Assembly (NCBI GenBank): GCA_027596945.1
Contig: JADGJH010000114.1
Coordinates: 8,593-29,849, forward strand
DNA from: Physocladia obscura
Taxonomy: Eukaryota; Chytridiomycota; Chytridiomycetes; Chytridiales; Chytriomycetaceae
Reading direction: 5' to 3'
Length of the DNA: 21,257 nucleotides
The notes under the pieces are model-generated. The model made no database searches and was not told where the DNA came from. It saw only the letters and a program-made list of their open reading frames with translations. The translations under genes were made by a program, and so were the position numbers. This document shows positions 9,689 to 20,261 of this stretch, in pieces (the stretch's first letter is position 1; every line of letters starts with the position of its first letter).

Positions 9689-12600
9689 ATGTTCTGGCGG
9701 TTTGGCTTCCACCCAGCCTCTAATGTCGACGCGCTGCTTGAAAAAGACGGTGTTACACTCGAAGAGCTCTTTGAAGAAGAGGAGCTTCTACAGGAATGCA
9801 AGTCGCATAACTCAAAGCTTATTGAATTGTAATATCTCTTTTCATTTGTTTCCTTTGCTTGGAATTTTTTATTTATGACACCTATAACTACATGGAATTC
9901 CGAAATACAAATCAATTAATTTCTCGTACCAGCCTCTGCCGACCTGAAATTCTGCAGCAACTTTTGAATTCCATTATCATTGAGAATCCCGACGAAACAA
10001 AAAAATTCAAGTAAACCCTTTTTTTGAAGACACCTTTTATCCGAGACTCACGAAATCGTTCCGCTTCAGATATCCCTATATTGCGTCAGAGATATTTGGT
10101 TGTGAAATATACGCCGTGAGCGACGCAGTGATTACCCAACCGAACCTGCTTGAATCATTTTGGACCCTACTCGATCAACCCTCACCCATTAACCCATTAC
10201 AGGCCAGCTATTTCTCCAAAGTTAATGGCATTTTAATGCAAAAGAAGGCCGGAGATGTAAAAGACTCTATAATTAACTCGAACAAAGTGACAGTCGATTG
10301 ACGGGATTTATCTTTTTAATTTTTGACAGATGGTCGAATTTGTAAAGTCACAGGCCAGATCAATTCCAAATATTCTCGTGCATGTCGGAAACTCGTCAAT
10401 TGCCGAATTGCTACTCAAGATTATCAGCTTGGAAGAAATTCCTGAGGGTCAGGGAATTGTTCCGGTAAATATTTAATTCGTCTCATCAAAAAATACTAAT
10501 AAATAAGAGACAGTGGCTAAGCCAACAAAATTTGATCCCTTCTTTGGTCGAACGGCTGGATCCAACGCTTGACATTGAGGTGGATAATACACATTTTTTC
10601 TCCTCAGTAACATTCAATATCTGTAATAATTAATTATCATACAACAAAAGACTCACAACACGGCTGCACAAACTTTGCTGGATATTATTGCCGTTAGCTA
10701 TCAAAATGTCGGTGCAATCGAACAAGAAGATGGCACTCCTGCGAATGTAGGTGGCGGAAACTCTTTGGTGGACGAGTTGAAAAGGTTTGAACCGTCATTG
10801 TCGCGCAGAATGTTTTTAGTTTTTATTCATTTAAATAATTTCCTCAGTGAGGCTATGATGCGAAAAATATTCGGATATATGCTGGACAAGAATGCGCCAA
10901 ATGCGACCTCTTCTTTGTCTAGCGGAGTTATTATAATGATTGAACTGATTCGGCGGTATTGCAGGTTGGACTGATACCTTTGCCTTGTTTTAAGTTTATT
11001 TGCTGACTTTGACCCGGAAAAATTAGTGAAATCGAACAAGCAGAATTTCAGCAACATCAATTTCAAACCCAGATGATGCAAACAGGTGGGCGCGTGAGCG
11101 AATTTGGAATCATGCCAACAACAGAAAAGATTAAAAGTTTGGCTGTGGATTTGAATGATTTGTTGAAAGTTATTGGAGAAAAAGTTGAAGATTTTAGCAT
11201 TTTGCTGGAACATCCCCGAAATTTGGTTTGTTAATCTCAATAGTAAAAACAAAGTACATAAAATTCTGAATTTACGTTTCGAATGAATAACAGCAAGCTG
11301 CAGACACAACACTGGGTCGAGTAGTTCCTTTAGGCAGCGAACGGTTGCGCACCTGTGAACTTTTTGCCGAAATTCTTCACTTGCAGTACCTATACTTTTC
11401 ATCGCCGTTATTTGAAAGATTGGTGTTTGGAGACCTACTCGATGATGACGAAAGTATGGCTGAAAACAAAGCTGATGTTTTGGCTGGTATAAAGGTGGAT
11501 GGTGTTCCTATGGACGTTGACTCCCTCAGCACAGGAATCGAGGGTATCAATATTAAGAAGGACAACAGCGTTAGAAACGTTGCCGATGAGCTTGCGTCTA
11601 TTAGCGATTTATTAGTACAATCAAAGGTGCTGCCAATGTGTTTGGTACGTGATATTTTCAATTTTATTTTATTTTAACACACGCAAATTTCAGGCTTTAT
11701 TTTTCCAATTTCCGTGGAACAACTTTCTACATTCTGTTGTGTATGACATGATTGCCAAAGTCTTCAATACTTACTCCTTCACATCTCAAAGCTCTAATTT
11801 TGCTCCTGTGGGGCCAGATGGCAATGAAATCATTCCGGCGCCAGGCGAGGAAGGTCTTCTAAGTCCTTTAGAGGAAAAGATGAAAAGTGTTTCCCTCATT
11901 TTCAAAAAGCTGGTTGTTTCTGTGTGTATTTTTTTTTCTTTTTTTTTTTTTGAACTATTTTATTTATAAAATTATGAACAGATTCTTGTACAAGGAAGGC
12001 TTACCGCTCGTATCACTGAAGCCCAACGGAGAAATGATTATGAAGTTGAGCAGGCAAAGGGTGTTCGCTTGGGATATATGGGACATTTGACGTATATTTC
12101 TGATGAAGTGGTGAAACTTTTTGAAAAATGTTTGGATGATTTCGAACCGGATGTTTCAGGTTTCTTTTTTCTTAATTGTAACCTTTTTTTTTTTTTGGTC
12201 GAATTTAAATTTAACCAATTTTTTCGAACGATCGCCAGGATTAATTAATTCTGACGATTGGCAAGAATATTTGTCTGGCATTCTAAAAGAGACTAAAGAT
12301 CGCGATCGGCAAGCACTAGGCGGTGTTAGACCAACCCACACCGGCCAACCCTCCGGAAATTTTGGCAAAATTGACGAGACTGATATTCCACCACTCGGTG
12401 CCGCTCCACCGCCGAAAAAGGAACTTGGTGGCGGGTTGTATAATAACAACACTCAACCGAAAGATAATGATAGTGACGAAGAAGAAGAAGCTGGAAGAGC
12501 AGGAGAATTGCAATCAGAAGGTGGGGATGTTACAAGTGATCAGGTGAGAAAAAACCACTTTGACACTGTGAAAGACTGGGATGAAGCGAATTGGGATTGA

Positions 12601-13584
12601 TAACGAATGGGGTTGGAATTTGTCTTTTGTTTGGTTACTCGTTTTTTCTTGCCTTCATTTTTTTTTCCTTTTTACTGTTTGTTTTTTTATTTTGGGTTTG
12701 ATTTTCAGTTTCTCTTCCGTTTATAAGTTTTGGGAAGGAAGGGATTGCGGGGTTTTTTTTTGTTTTTTTTTCCTTTTTTTTCTTTTGGTGGGAACTTTCA
12801 TCGATTTCCTGCAGTTGACGGTTGCGCAAGTAAACTCAAGTTATTCATGACTTGAAAGGAGGCAAATCTCTATCAATAAAGCGAATCAACCTCGATTTCA
12901 ATTTCGATTCGATGTCTGTTATTTTGATTTCAATTTTATTTTGATTTTTTGCTCATTTTAATTTAGTTTTTTTTTTTTTATATTTTATATTTTAAATTTT
13001 TTTTGGTATTTTGTTCTTTTTTTATTTATTTATTATTTATTTTGCTTTGATGGAAGAGCCATTAAAAATTTGAACTTCAGATGGCCCGATTTATTTGCCG
13101 GTCTCTCGTTAGTGATTTTCCGGATCGAGGAATACTTGGTGATGATTCTGACGATGATGATGGACTTGGAGAAGCAATCGAAGAAGAGCTCCTTTTATTA
13201 GAGCCGGGGTACACTATATATTTATTTTTTTTATTTTTTTTTTTATTTTTATTTTTAAATTGACAGATTTTTTGTATTCAGATTTGACACTGAAAATCCG
13301 TTTCCAGGCAGAATATCAGAACTGAGTTTCAATGAAGAGGACAGCAAAGCTTCCGGAGATTTATCAGATGCATCCTCAAATTATGTAAGTTTTTTTTTCA
13401 TGTTATCGAAACGAAATGACAACATAAAAAGTCAAAAGATGGCAAATCTTGGTTGCCGCAATCCATTAACGAGGCAACAAGTCCATTATATAAAGCCGTG
13501 GTCACTGTCGATGATGATGTGGTTGTTGTGGATTCTGGAACCTCAGGGGTTGCAACTCCAGCTGAAGAAGGACAAAATAAATAA
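9689..13584 (+). CDS. SAPS-domain regulatory subunit of PP6/Sit4 phosphatase
   Basis: Fifteen exons join in phase to 833 residues: 9689-9828, 9933-10010, 10070-10256, 10330-10464, 10514-10579, 10651-10784, 10848-10964, 11027-11225, 11294-11644, 11694-11921, 11982-12159, 12239-12543, 13081-13208, 13282-13384, 13432-13584. SAPS proteins bind PP6 (Sit4 in yeast) and set its substrate choice in G1 progression and nutrient signalling. The N-terminus MFWRFGFHPASNVDALLEKD is the family hallmark. Other conserved stretches are LLQECK, PYIASEI, LQASYFSKVNGILMQKK, HVGNSSIAELLLKII, WLSQQNLIPSLVERL, LFFQFPWNNFLH, and RLGYMGHLT near residue 570. After about residue 605 comes an acidic disordered tail (DSDEEEEAG). 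The last three exons lie beyond a 537-nt intron. Both of its splice sites fit consensus and phase, but an end at 12600 is possible. The donors at 10580, 11226 and 11922 are ambiguous. Confidence 0.94.
12544..13080 (+). other. Long T-rich intron of the SAPS gene with possible alternative 3' end
   Basis: This 537-nt intron is about ten times the local norm. It starts CAG|GTGAGA and ends ACTTCAG|ATG. Most of it is low-complexity plus-strand T, with long T runs at 12655-12795 and 12966-13080. Without splicing, the frame adds 19 residues ending in DTVKDWDEANWD before TGA at 12598-12600, and an AATAAA hexamer follows at 12875-12880. Premature polyadenylation could therefore give a shorter protein without the last three exons. 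No gene of its own is visible here. Confidence 0.65.
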
Positions 13585-13630
13585 AAACTCAAATATTTAT
13601 ACTAGAAAAAAAAAAGAAGGAATAGTAACA

Positions 13631-14723
13631 ATGAAATTTATAACTCCATCCCGAAGATTTAAAACTCTGGCAAAGCTTTTAATATTCTTGCTGTGGATGT
13701 TTCTGGCACTGATTGCAGTAATTTTGATGGTTACTGTCAAGCTGCAGGAAATCAATTCAACAAATAGCTTTGGTAGAGGAAAAAAAAACCCTTTGTTTAG
13801 TATGAAAATTAATCTAAAATATAGTCACCACACAAAATATCGTATTTGAAAGATTTCGAGCTGATCTCCGATTTGCAATTGTAATTCCGTTCACAAGTTC
13901 AGATATTTCACGTTTGCTAAATAATCTCGAAACATTATGGCCAACATTTCCGCCGTGCGAATCCCGTCTAGAGCATGGTCGCCAAATTGACCTTATCTTA
14001 TACTTCCACAAAAATATTCTAATAGAGCATCATTTAGTGAAACTGATAAACACGCAAATAAACGCGTCTTCGGAAATATTTTCAAAATGTTTCTCTTCTG
14101 TGCGGTTCATGAATGCTCTTCTCTCCGACACTGAAGACGCCTATCCCCATGGTGCATCTCGCATGTTTTTCAAACTGTTGCATGCTTTTTCAACAAATTC
14201 ACTTGCCGCGGCAACAGCAAAAAAAAGAACGCAAAAAGTAACATTGCGGTATCATTATTATAATGCCTTCTTTTACATGGAGCCTGATGTAATTCCGTGC
14301 CGCCGTAACTGGGTCGATAGATTATATGAAGCTGCAATGATTCCAGGAGATTTTTGGATGCAAGGATCGATTTTACGAGACCGTAATCCAGCCGTTGAAA
14401 ACTGGACATTTGCTGGCCATATTAACGGAAATGCGTTGTACCGCGTAGATGACCCACTATTTGTCAAGTACGTTGGTCTTGTAGAGGCAGAAATGGCGCA
14501 AGATATTGATGGAGGGCTATATTTGCATAGTTACGATGTTGCATTAGATTTAGTGCGGCAGAATAGAACGATTGTTGGGTGGATAGAATATACGCAGATG
14601 GCGGCAAAGTTTCAATATACTGATACAATCCAAAATTGGTATCGAACACGCGTTAATGCGACTTTGGTTTGTCTAGAAAATGAAGCAACTTATTTGGTGC
14701 ATGGACGAGAAGTTCATTTTTAA
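13631..14723 (+). CDS. Type II membrane protein, glycosyltransferase-like (GT-A type)
   Basis: Two exons (13631-13772 and 13825-14723; intron GTAGAG...TATAG, 52 nt) encode 346 residues. A short basic N-terminus (MKFITPSRRFK) precedes one membrane segment at residues 13-37, then a lumenal domain, the layout of Golgi glycosyltransferases. The domain opens with a beta-strand-like FAIVIPFTSSD. It has YNAFFYMEPDVIPC, where EPD at residues 200-202 could serve as the DxD-type metal/nucleotide-sugar site. Further on are FWMQGSILRDR, FAGHINGNALY and DIDGGLYLHSYD. Five Asn-x-Ser/Thr sites (starting at residue 42 and at NAS, NWT, NRT and NAT) fit lumenal exposure. I recall similar unassigned proteins in algae and oomycetes but cannot name a CAZy family or substrate. 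The start lies only 46 bp after the SAPS stop on the same strand. It converges on the ZIP gene with a 73-bp spacer. Confidence 0.62.
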
Positions 14724-14796
14724 TTTTAGTTTAGGTGCTCTAATTATTATGTGATGATTTGGTGTATACTTTTATTTAACTTTTTCTAGTGCAAAA

Positions 14797-16220
14797 TCAA
14801 TGAGAATGCTGCATGACCATAAAATACGGAATTAAAGACCCGGTAACGAGGGCCAAAACTTGTCCTGCAGTCAATTTCCCATCTTCGCCGTAAATCTCTG
14901 GCAGTACATGCACTGCCGCCGCATACAAGAAAGTACCTGCTGAAAAAAGCAATGCAATCCCAGTATATATCTTCATGTCCGTGCCACCATCATATCCCAA
15001 TTGTACCAAGACAGTATACGTCAATATTGCGCCGATGGGTGCTGATATTGAAAACAGAAATAGTTGTGATCGGATCCGTGCACGTGTTGATATGCCACCG
15101 CGATAGTTGTAAGTTTTCAAAAGGTGAGTTGTCAAGCCAAAAGCGCTGGGAGCCTTGTGCAACATTATTGCAAGGAAAACAATAAATCCGAGATTTCCTT
15201 CACCTGACAGGATATAACAGCTAGCTTTAAGAAGAAATTCAAAAAACAAAAAGCGTTATACCTGATGATAATGCAGCACCAAGCGCAATGCCATCAGCAG
15301 CAGCATGAACAACTAACCCAATTGTCGCTGAAGAAGTTGTAGAGATGACGCCATCACTTACACCGGCTGAAGTCTGCACTGTGAGCCCTTCTTTTTCCCC
15401 CACAGTACTACTCGCATGGGAATGAGCATGATGAGGGAGAACTTTCCGATGTGTCGAATGTGAATGGCTGGCGTGCTCATTTCCACCGCCACCACCAGAA
15501 ATTTGATCAATAAGAAGCATCAATAAAAATCCAAGAATAAGCGACGGCCCAATATATTTACTTGGGTTATATTTGCTGTGATGAACATGATTTTCAGAAA
15601 CCGTAGGTACTCTGTTGTCAGAATCCAAATCGATTTGTTGGCCAATATCTTCGTCGACTGGATTATTTTGGTTTTCGTGTCTCAGATGTATTTTGCTTGC
15701 GTCAAGGGATGGTTTCGGGAAATCTTTCTTTGCTACGACTGGTGCTGGCGGTTGGTTATTTTCCGCTTGTTCCAGCGGCGCAACATCGTCAATTTCATTT
15801 TCATTGCTATAAGCAATATTTTTCGCGTTGGTATTTGTATTTGCGTTTGCAGCGGCGTGATTGTCGACAGTGTTTGAACTGCCGCGCGTTTTTGATTCTT
15901 GGGCAATGTGCGTCGCAGCCGAGTAAAGAGTATCAACGCCCTGCGCAAACTTTCGTCAACAACACATTATAATTCTAGTTTTAATGCTGATGCTCATGCT
16001 TATACTCATGCTTATGCCCAATCTGATGGTGCCAAGAAATCGTAATTACCTCAGGTAGAATGACCGAGAATGCCGTTCCCAGCAAAAGGCCACTTCCAAA
16101 GGTCGAAACCAACACAAGTCGCGACTCGGAAAATGAAAATGCGAGCGGAATTGATCCTGCAATAAATGCACCGCTGAACATTGCCGCACATAGCGAAAGA
16201 AGGAATCCAAAAGGTCCCAT
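14797..16220 (-). CDS. ZIP-family zinc transporter, ZIP9 (SLC39A9) type
   Basis: Three exons (16220-16050, 15940-15262, 15203-14797) join in phase to 418 residues. The protein follows human ZIP9 closely: first helix with [21 protein letters not shown], then [22 protein letters not shown], a long variable loop, [18 protein letters not shown], and metal-site helices [12 protein letters not shown] (H269, D273) and [11 protein letters not shown] (H299). The C-terminal part has [17 protein letters not shown] and a short His-rich end. ZIP transporters move zinc into the cytosol; ZIP9/Atx2 relatives sit in the Golgi. Two cytosolic or lumenal loops differ from human: an Asn/Ala-rich insert of about 100 residues after helix 2, and a His-rich stretch near residues 211-233 that probably binds metal. 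The start matches the ZIP9 N-terminus in length. The gene begins 70 bp after the stop of the Rec114-like gene on the same strand. Confidence 0.93.
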
Positions 16221-16290
16221 TTGTTGACAAATTTCAGACGGTATCCTTGAATTTGCAAAATGATAAATACTGAAAATTATTCATTTTTAT

Positions 16291-17332
16291 TCATTCGAGT
16301 AACATTCGCTCAATCAACATGCTTGACGCAACCTGCACCATTCCAAGGAAGTCAGGCTCTTGCATAATTTTGCGAAAAGCGTCCTGCTGCTTGTTTTTAC
16401 TCATTGATTCAAATGGTATCGACACATCGTAGCTTTTTTTGGAAATTGCTTGGATAGGAGATACAGGACGACAGTCTCCTTTTGCTAAATAAATTAATGA
16501 AGAACATTTCATGGAGGGAAATGGCGTATTTTCAAGTGCTGGATCTGCTGAAGTGTTGATCGAAATTAGCTGCGGTGCCAATTTCACTGGGGTAGATGCC
16601 GGCGTAGGTCTTTTCAGGAACTTAAATGGATCTGTTGCGTCAAAATCTGCTGACACAGCTGCGTGAGTAGTGTGGCTTTGCACAGCCAAAACATCAGAAG
16701 GTGGATGAGTGGTGGAATCATCAGATTCAGCAACTTCAATGGGATGAATAATTGAACTTGTTTCAACGATATTCGAAAGCAATTCTTTGGTTGCAATTGA
16801 AACCGAATTTGAGTTTGACTCTTGCAATGACAACACTGCAGTTTCACCAATTGCTTTGGTGCGTACGCCAAGAGTTGCAAGCGACGACAAACATTGCGTC
16901 GCTTCGTATGCTGATGCAAATGCCACTTGAAAGCGGCTTTTCTTTGATGATCTTTGGCTTGTGTTTAAGTTTGTGTTTGACTGGGACTCTGAAGCCACAG
17001 TTGGCACATTAGCATACTTGAACCCAATGAGTGCGTCTTTAGCAAGAGCCGACAGTCGAGCAAATGGAACAAGTTCCTGAGCAATTAGTGAGTAACGTTT
17101 ATCATTTTCGCACTTTAATTCAGCGGTAACTCACGAGAACAACTCCAGTTGCAGATACATCAAAAGAGTCAGACTCAACAAATGCACGCAACTCCACAGC
17201 AGAGCGTTTATTGTCAATACGTAATACTAGTTTTGCTGCCGCAACTCGAGTCCAGCTGCCATCGTTAGAATGCAATCGAGTGTAAGAAAACACCATAAAC
17301 TGGTCAATGACGCAGTTTGTATTACCACTCAT
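16291..17332 (-). CDS. Rec114-like protein (tentative), PH-like fold plus C-terminal helix
   Basis: Two exons (17332-17135, 17076-16291; 58-nt intron GTGAGT...CTCAG) encode 327 residues. The gene model is firm, the identity is not. Residues 1-85 look like beta strands (DQFMVFSYTRL, WTRVAAAKLVLRI, VELRAFVESD). A Ser/Asn-rich loop follows, then SRFQVAFASAYEATQCLSSL (113-132), which resembles the last strand and helix of the REC114 PH domain. Residues 140-290 are Ser/Thr/Pro-rich and probably disordered. The end (AFRKIMQEPDFLGMVQVASS) is an amphipathic helix like the conserved C-terminal motif of Rec114. Rec114 works with Mei4 and Mer2/IHO1 to activate Spo11 double-strand breaks in meiosis. DCP1, another PH-like protein with a C-terminal helix, or an unrelated PH/EVH1 protein are alternatives. 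The ERG7 stop lies 82 bp upstream. Confidence 0.5.
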
Positions 17333-17414
17333 GAAATTTATTTCAACACTTTTTCACACTCAAAACCAAACAAACAAAATAATTTGAAAAAATTATTAGA
17401 AACTGCCTTTTTGT

Positions 17415-20233
17415 TTAGTTTTTAATACCACTACTTCCGTACTTGTTGTTATACGTGCCAAGGGCCCAAATTGTGAAAATGAATTTGTAATTTGGATAGC
17501 CTGAATTTAATTGTTAATAAGCAAAAAATACATTATGCATATTTGAACTTACTAATCATACAGTTGTGATTGAATACCCTTGAACAAATATTTAAGTTTT
17601 AATTAAACAGAAAAGAGAGAAAAGAGAAAGGAAAAAAGTACCCTTCGATGGCTTCTTGAAGCCATTCACCATTTGGTTGTTGCCTTGACATGATCAGCTG
17701 AGTCAAATAAAAAAAAGTACGTTACTACAACAGAAGAAGAAAGAAGGCGAGTAAACCTTGATTCCTTTGGCTAAATTCCCCTGAACTGGGTATTCGGCAG
17801 CCATCAAACCCAACAACGCCCAGCTCGTATGAACAACTTGAGATTTTTCGTGTTGAACATACTCATAAGTTTCGCTTGACTTGGTTATTGATATATTTGT
17901 AAGAAACAAACAAAGCATTGAATGTATGAAAATTGAAATCATATTCACCTTAAACGATTCACCCCAACCACCATCTTCTTTTTGTTTAGAAATCAAAAAC
18001 TCACAAGCTCGGCGAACTGGCTCACTACAGAAAAGAAATATTTTGAATAAACTTTTTGTTTGAAAATTTATGAAAATACCTGTTATGATACTTCAAACCA
18101 ACAGAGGATAAACTATTCAAAGCAAACAAGCCCGCATACGTAAAACAAATTCCCCAGCTACCATACCAACTGCCATCTTTCCTCTGAACCTTCAGAATAT
18201 ATTTAACAGCGCGTGCAATAGTCGAGTCAATTTCGGCACGTCTGTGAGTCGGATAATGTTCGCGAAATTCAGCAAGACCAAGAACAACACTTGTGGTGCA
18301 TTCAGGGTAAGTGTATTCCACCATAATCTTTCCAAACACTTCAGCAGGGTTCAACCATTCGAACCATTCAGGTCCGCGCACAAGCTCATATGAAGCGAAC
18401 CCACCATCCCCATTTTGCATACTCAACAGAACATTTACGGCGTCAAACAGCCGGTCGTCATTGATTTTCGTAAGGTTGTAATTTGCCGGGAATTCAACCT
18501 TGTTTTGAAGTAACAGCGTTGCCTTGAGACCTTCGGCTGTGCAGTCACTGACAGTGTAGCTTTGATCGCGAGTGCTGAAGGGCCAGGCGCCTTTACTAAT
18601 GTGACGATGGCACGTCTGTGGATCGATCAGAGTGTTGCGGCGAATTTGAGTAATGTCAAGAAAGCCGTACGCCTTTAGAAGAGATTTTTTGAATTCAGGA
18701 GCTTGGGCAAGTCCAGTTTCAACGATTGCTTGTACGCAAAACGCTAAGTCCCAAAGTTGCGAACCATTGGTGCCATTCATCAAAAGGCCTTCAGAGGTTT
18801 TCCAGAGAAAATCATCAATACGGCGTTGATGGTTTTTGAAAGATTTTGATTCGGGACCATCCGAGACCCAAATAGCCAGCATATTCATGGCTTTGTTGAC
18901 CTTGCCAATCGTTTGGGTAAGATTTCATCTTTGATGAACAAAAGGACAACTCAACTGGGCCAAGATCCAAATAGTCTGTATTGATGTCTTCATATTTGAT
19001 TTGGTCAAGCGTTGTTTTTAAAGCCCGATCTCGAATGAACTTGATTGGTGATTTCTCATATAAAAAAAGTATCTCTACAAAAACTGAAATTAATGCACAT
19101 TCACAAAAAATGAAAGCCACCAAACCATTGCAAATATCCATCAGTTTTGTGTGTGGCAAAAATAAATCTACTTTTGCAACATTATTCCGCATTAAACTCC
19201 ACTTGATTGTTTCATATGGTTGTAGGTAAAGTTCTTTGCGTAATGACAAAAGCAGGGGATCTAGATTTGCCTTAAACCGGCTACCATACAAGTAACTCAT
19301 TGGAATAGAAACTTGGCGGGAGTGGCACCACATGCGACCAGGATGAATGGGAACCCAATACGGCAGCAGCCTTTGTAAACAATCAGAAAACAAAAAGTCA
19401 TATAATAATAGTAATTGAAATTACCAAAGCTCAGGAGGAATTGGATTATTTCCTTCCCATTCATACACGTTAAGTACTGATAACCAGAATTTTCCCCACG
19501 ATGGAATTCCAACTGCGCCACCAAATTTATGTAAACAAGCACGTGCTTTAACACAAACAGGATCATCTTGATGCACCCCTAACAAACGAAGAGCGACGTA
19601 ATTCAACGCAGTTCCAAAAACAGTTGAAACGCCTTCAATGTGTCTGAATTTAAAACAAATTAAAATTAAGGAAAGTTGAACAAATAACGAACATACATTC
19701 CCCAGCCCCCATCGACTTTGTGAGCGCGAGCGCGAAGATAGTTTGCAATCTCAATGACTTGACCGGGCTTCCATGGAGTTTTGGTAATGTACATTGTAAT
19801 AACAAGACCAGGAATCAGAAACATTGGGCCACCATACTCGCCTGCGAAAATAAATAATAAAGTTTAGAAGAAAAAAAAGAAGCGTTAAGTACCAGCCCAG
19901 TGGCCGTCTTCGGTTTGCAAGCGTTCAAAGAAGCGATATCCGTTTGTGGCAGCATCGAGAGGCGTTTCGGGCTGGGCAAAGATTTGTTGATTCTTAGAAA
20001 TAAGAATAATTTTGGTTAGTGCGATAGTGCAGAGCTGAACGAATAACGAACGGCAATAACACCTCGAGGGGCAAGCCCTGCCAGTACCGGTCGTAGTCGG
20101 TCTGCTTCCAAGCGGACAGTTGGTGAATATTGTCGCCAAGATAGTGCCAGGTTTGACGGCCTTCGCACACGGCCAGCCGCCATTTCGTTGCGTCGGTTGA
20201 AGCGGAAGCCAGAGGCGGATTAATTGTGGGCAT
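17415..20233 (-). CDS. ERG7: Lanosterol synthase (oxidosqualene cyclase)
   Basis: Cyclises 2,3-oxidosqualene to lanosterol, the first cyclic sterol precursor, on ER or lipid-droplet membranes. Twelve exons join in phase to 728 residues (human 732): 20233-20063, 19992-19893, 19841-19697, 19643-19425, 19370-19126, 19074-18956, 18900-18080, 18024-17949, 17879-17757, 17697-17642, 17578-17553, 17500-17415. Landmarks are [57 protein letters not shown], the catalytic acid D452 in [31 protein letters not shown] and KEDGGWGES; several are QW repeats. Three product-determining sites read T377, Q446 and V450, as in yeast Erg7 (T384, Q450, V454), not the Tyr/His/Ile of plant cycloartenol synthase. So lanosterol is the expected product. 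Eleven introns of 51-77 nt are used. The start ATG is 28 bp from the divergent ZFAND1-like start. Confidence 0.97.
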
Positions 20234-20261
20234 TTGTGGTCTGATTTTTGAACATCAAAAA
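20234..20261. promoter_or_regulatory. 28-bp divergent start region of ERG7 and the ZFAND1-like gene
   Basis: Only 28 bp separate the ERG7 ATG (minus, 20233) from the ZFAND1-like ATG (plus, 20262). Both ATGs fit the N-termini expected for their families. No core promoter with two 5' UTRs fits in this space. Transcription must start inside the opposite gene's first exon or intron, or an upstream noncoding exon exists. The spacer itself shows no TATA or obvious operator. Confidence 0.6.

Noticed and set aside
9411..9689. Minus-strand frame of 92 residues in the divergent promoter
   Set aside because: It has no ATG at its start, no family resemblance, and sits where two promoters are needed.
10827..11402. 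191-residue minus-strand open frame
   Set aside because: Antisense to SAPS exons 7-9 and the introns between them; composition is low-complexity and unlike a protein family.
13800..13824. 25-nt intron (GTATGA...ATATAG) in the glycosyltransferase-like gene
   Set aside because: It is phase-compatible but far shorter than any other intron here; the 52-nt intron 13773-13824 with the same acceptor is also in phase and more typical.
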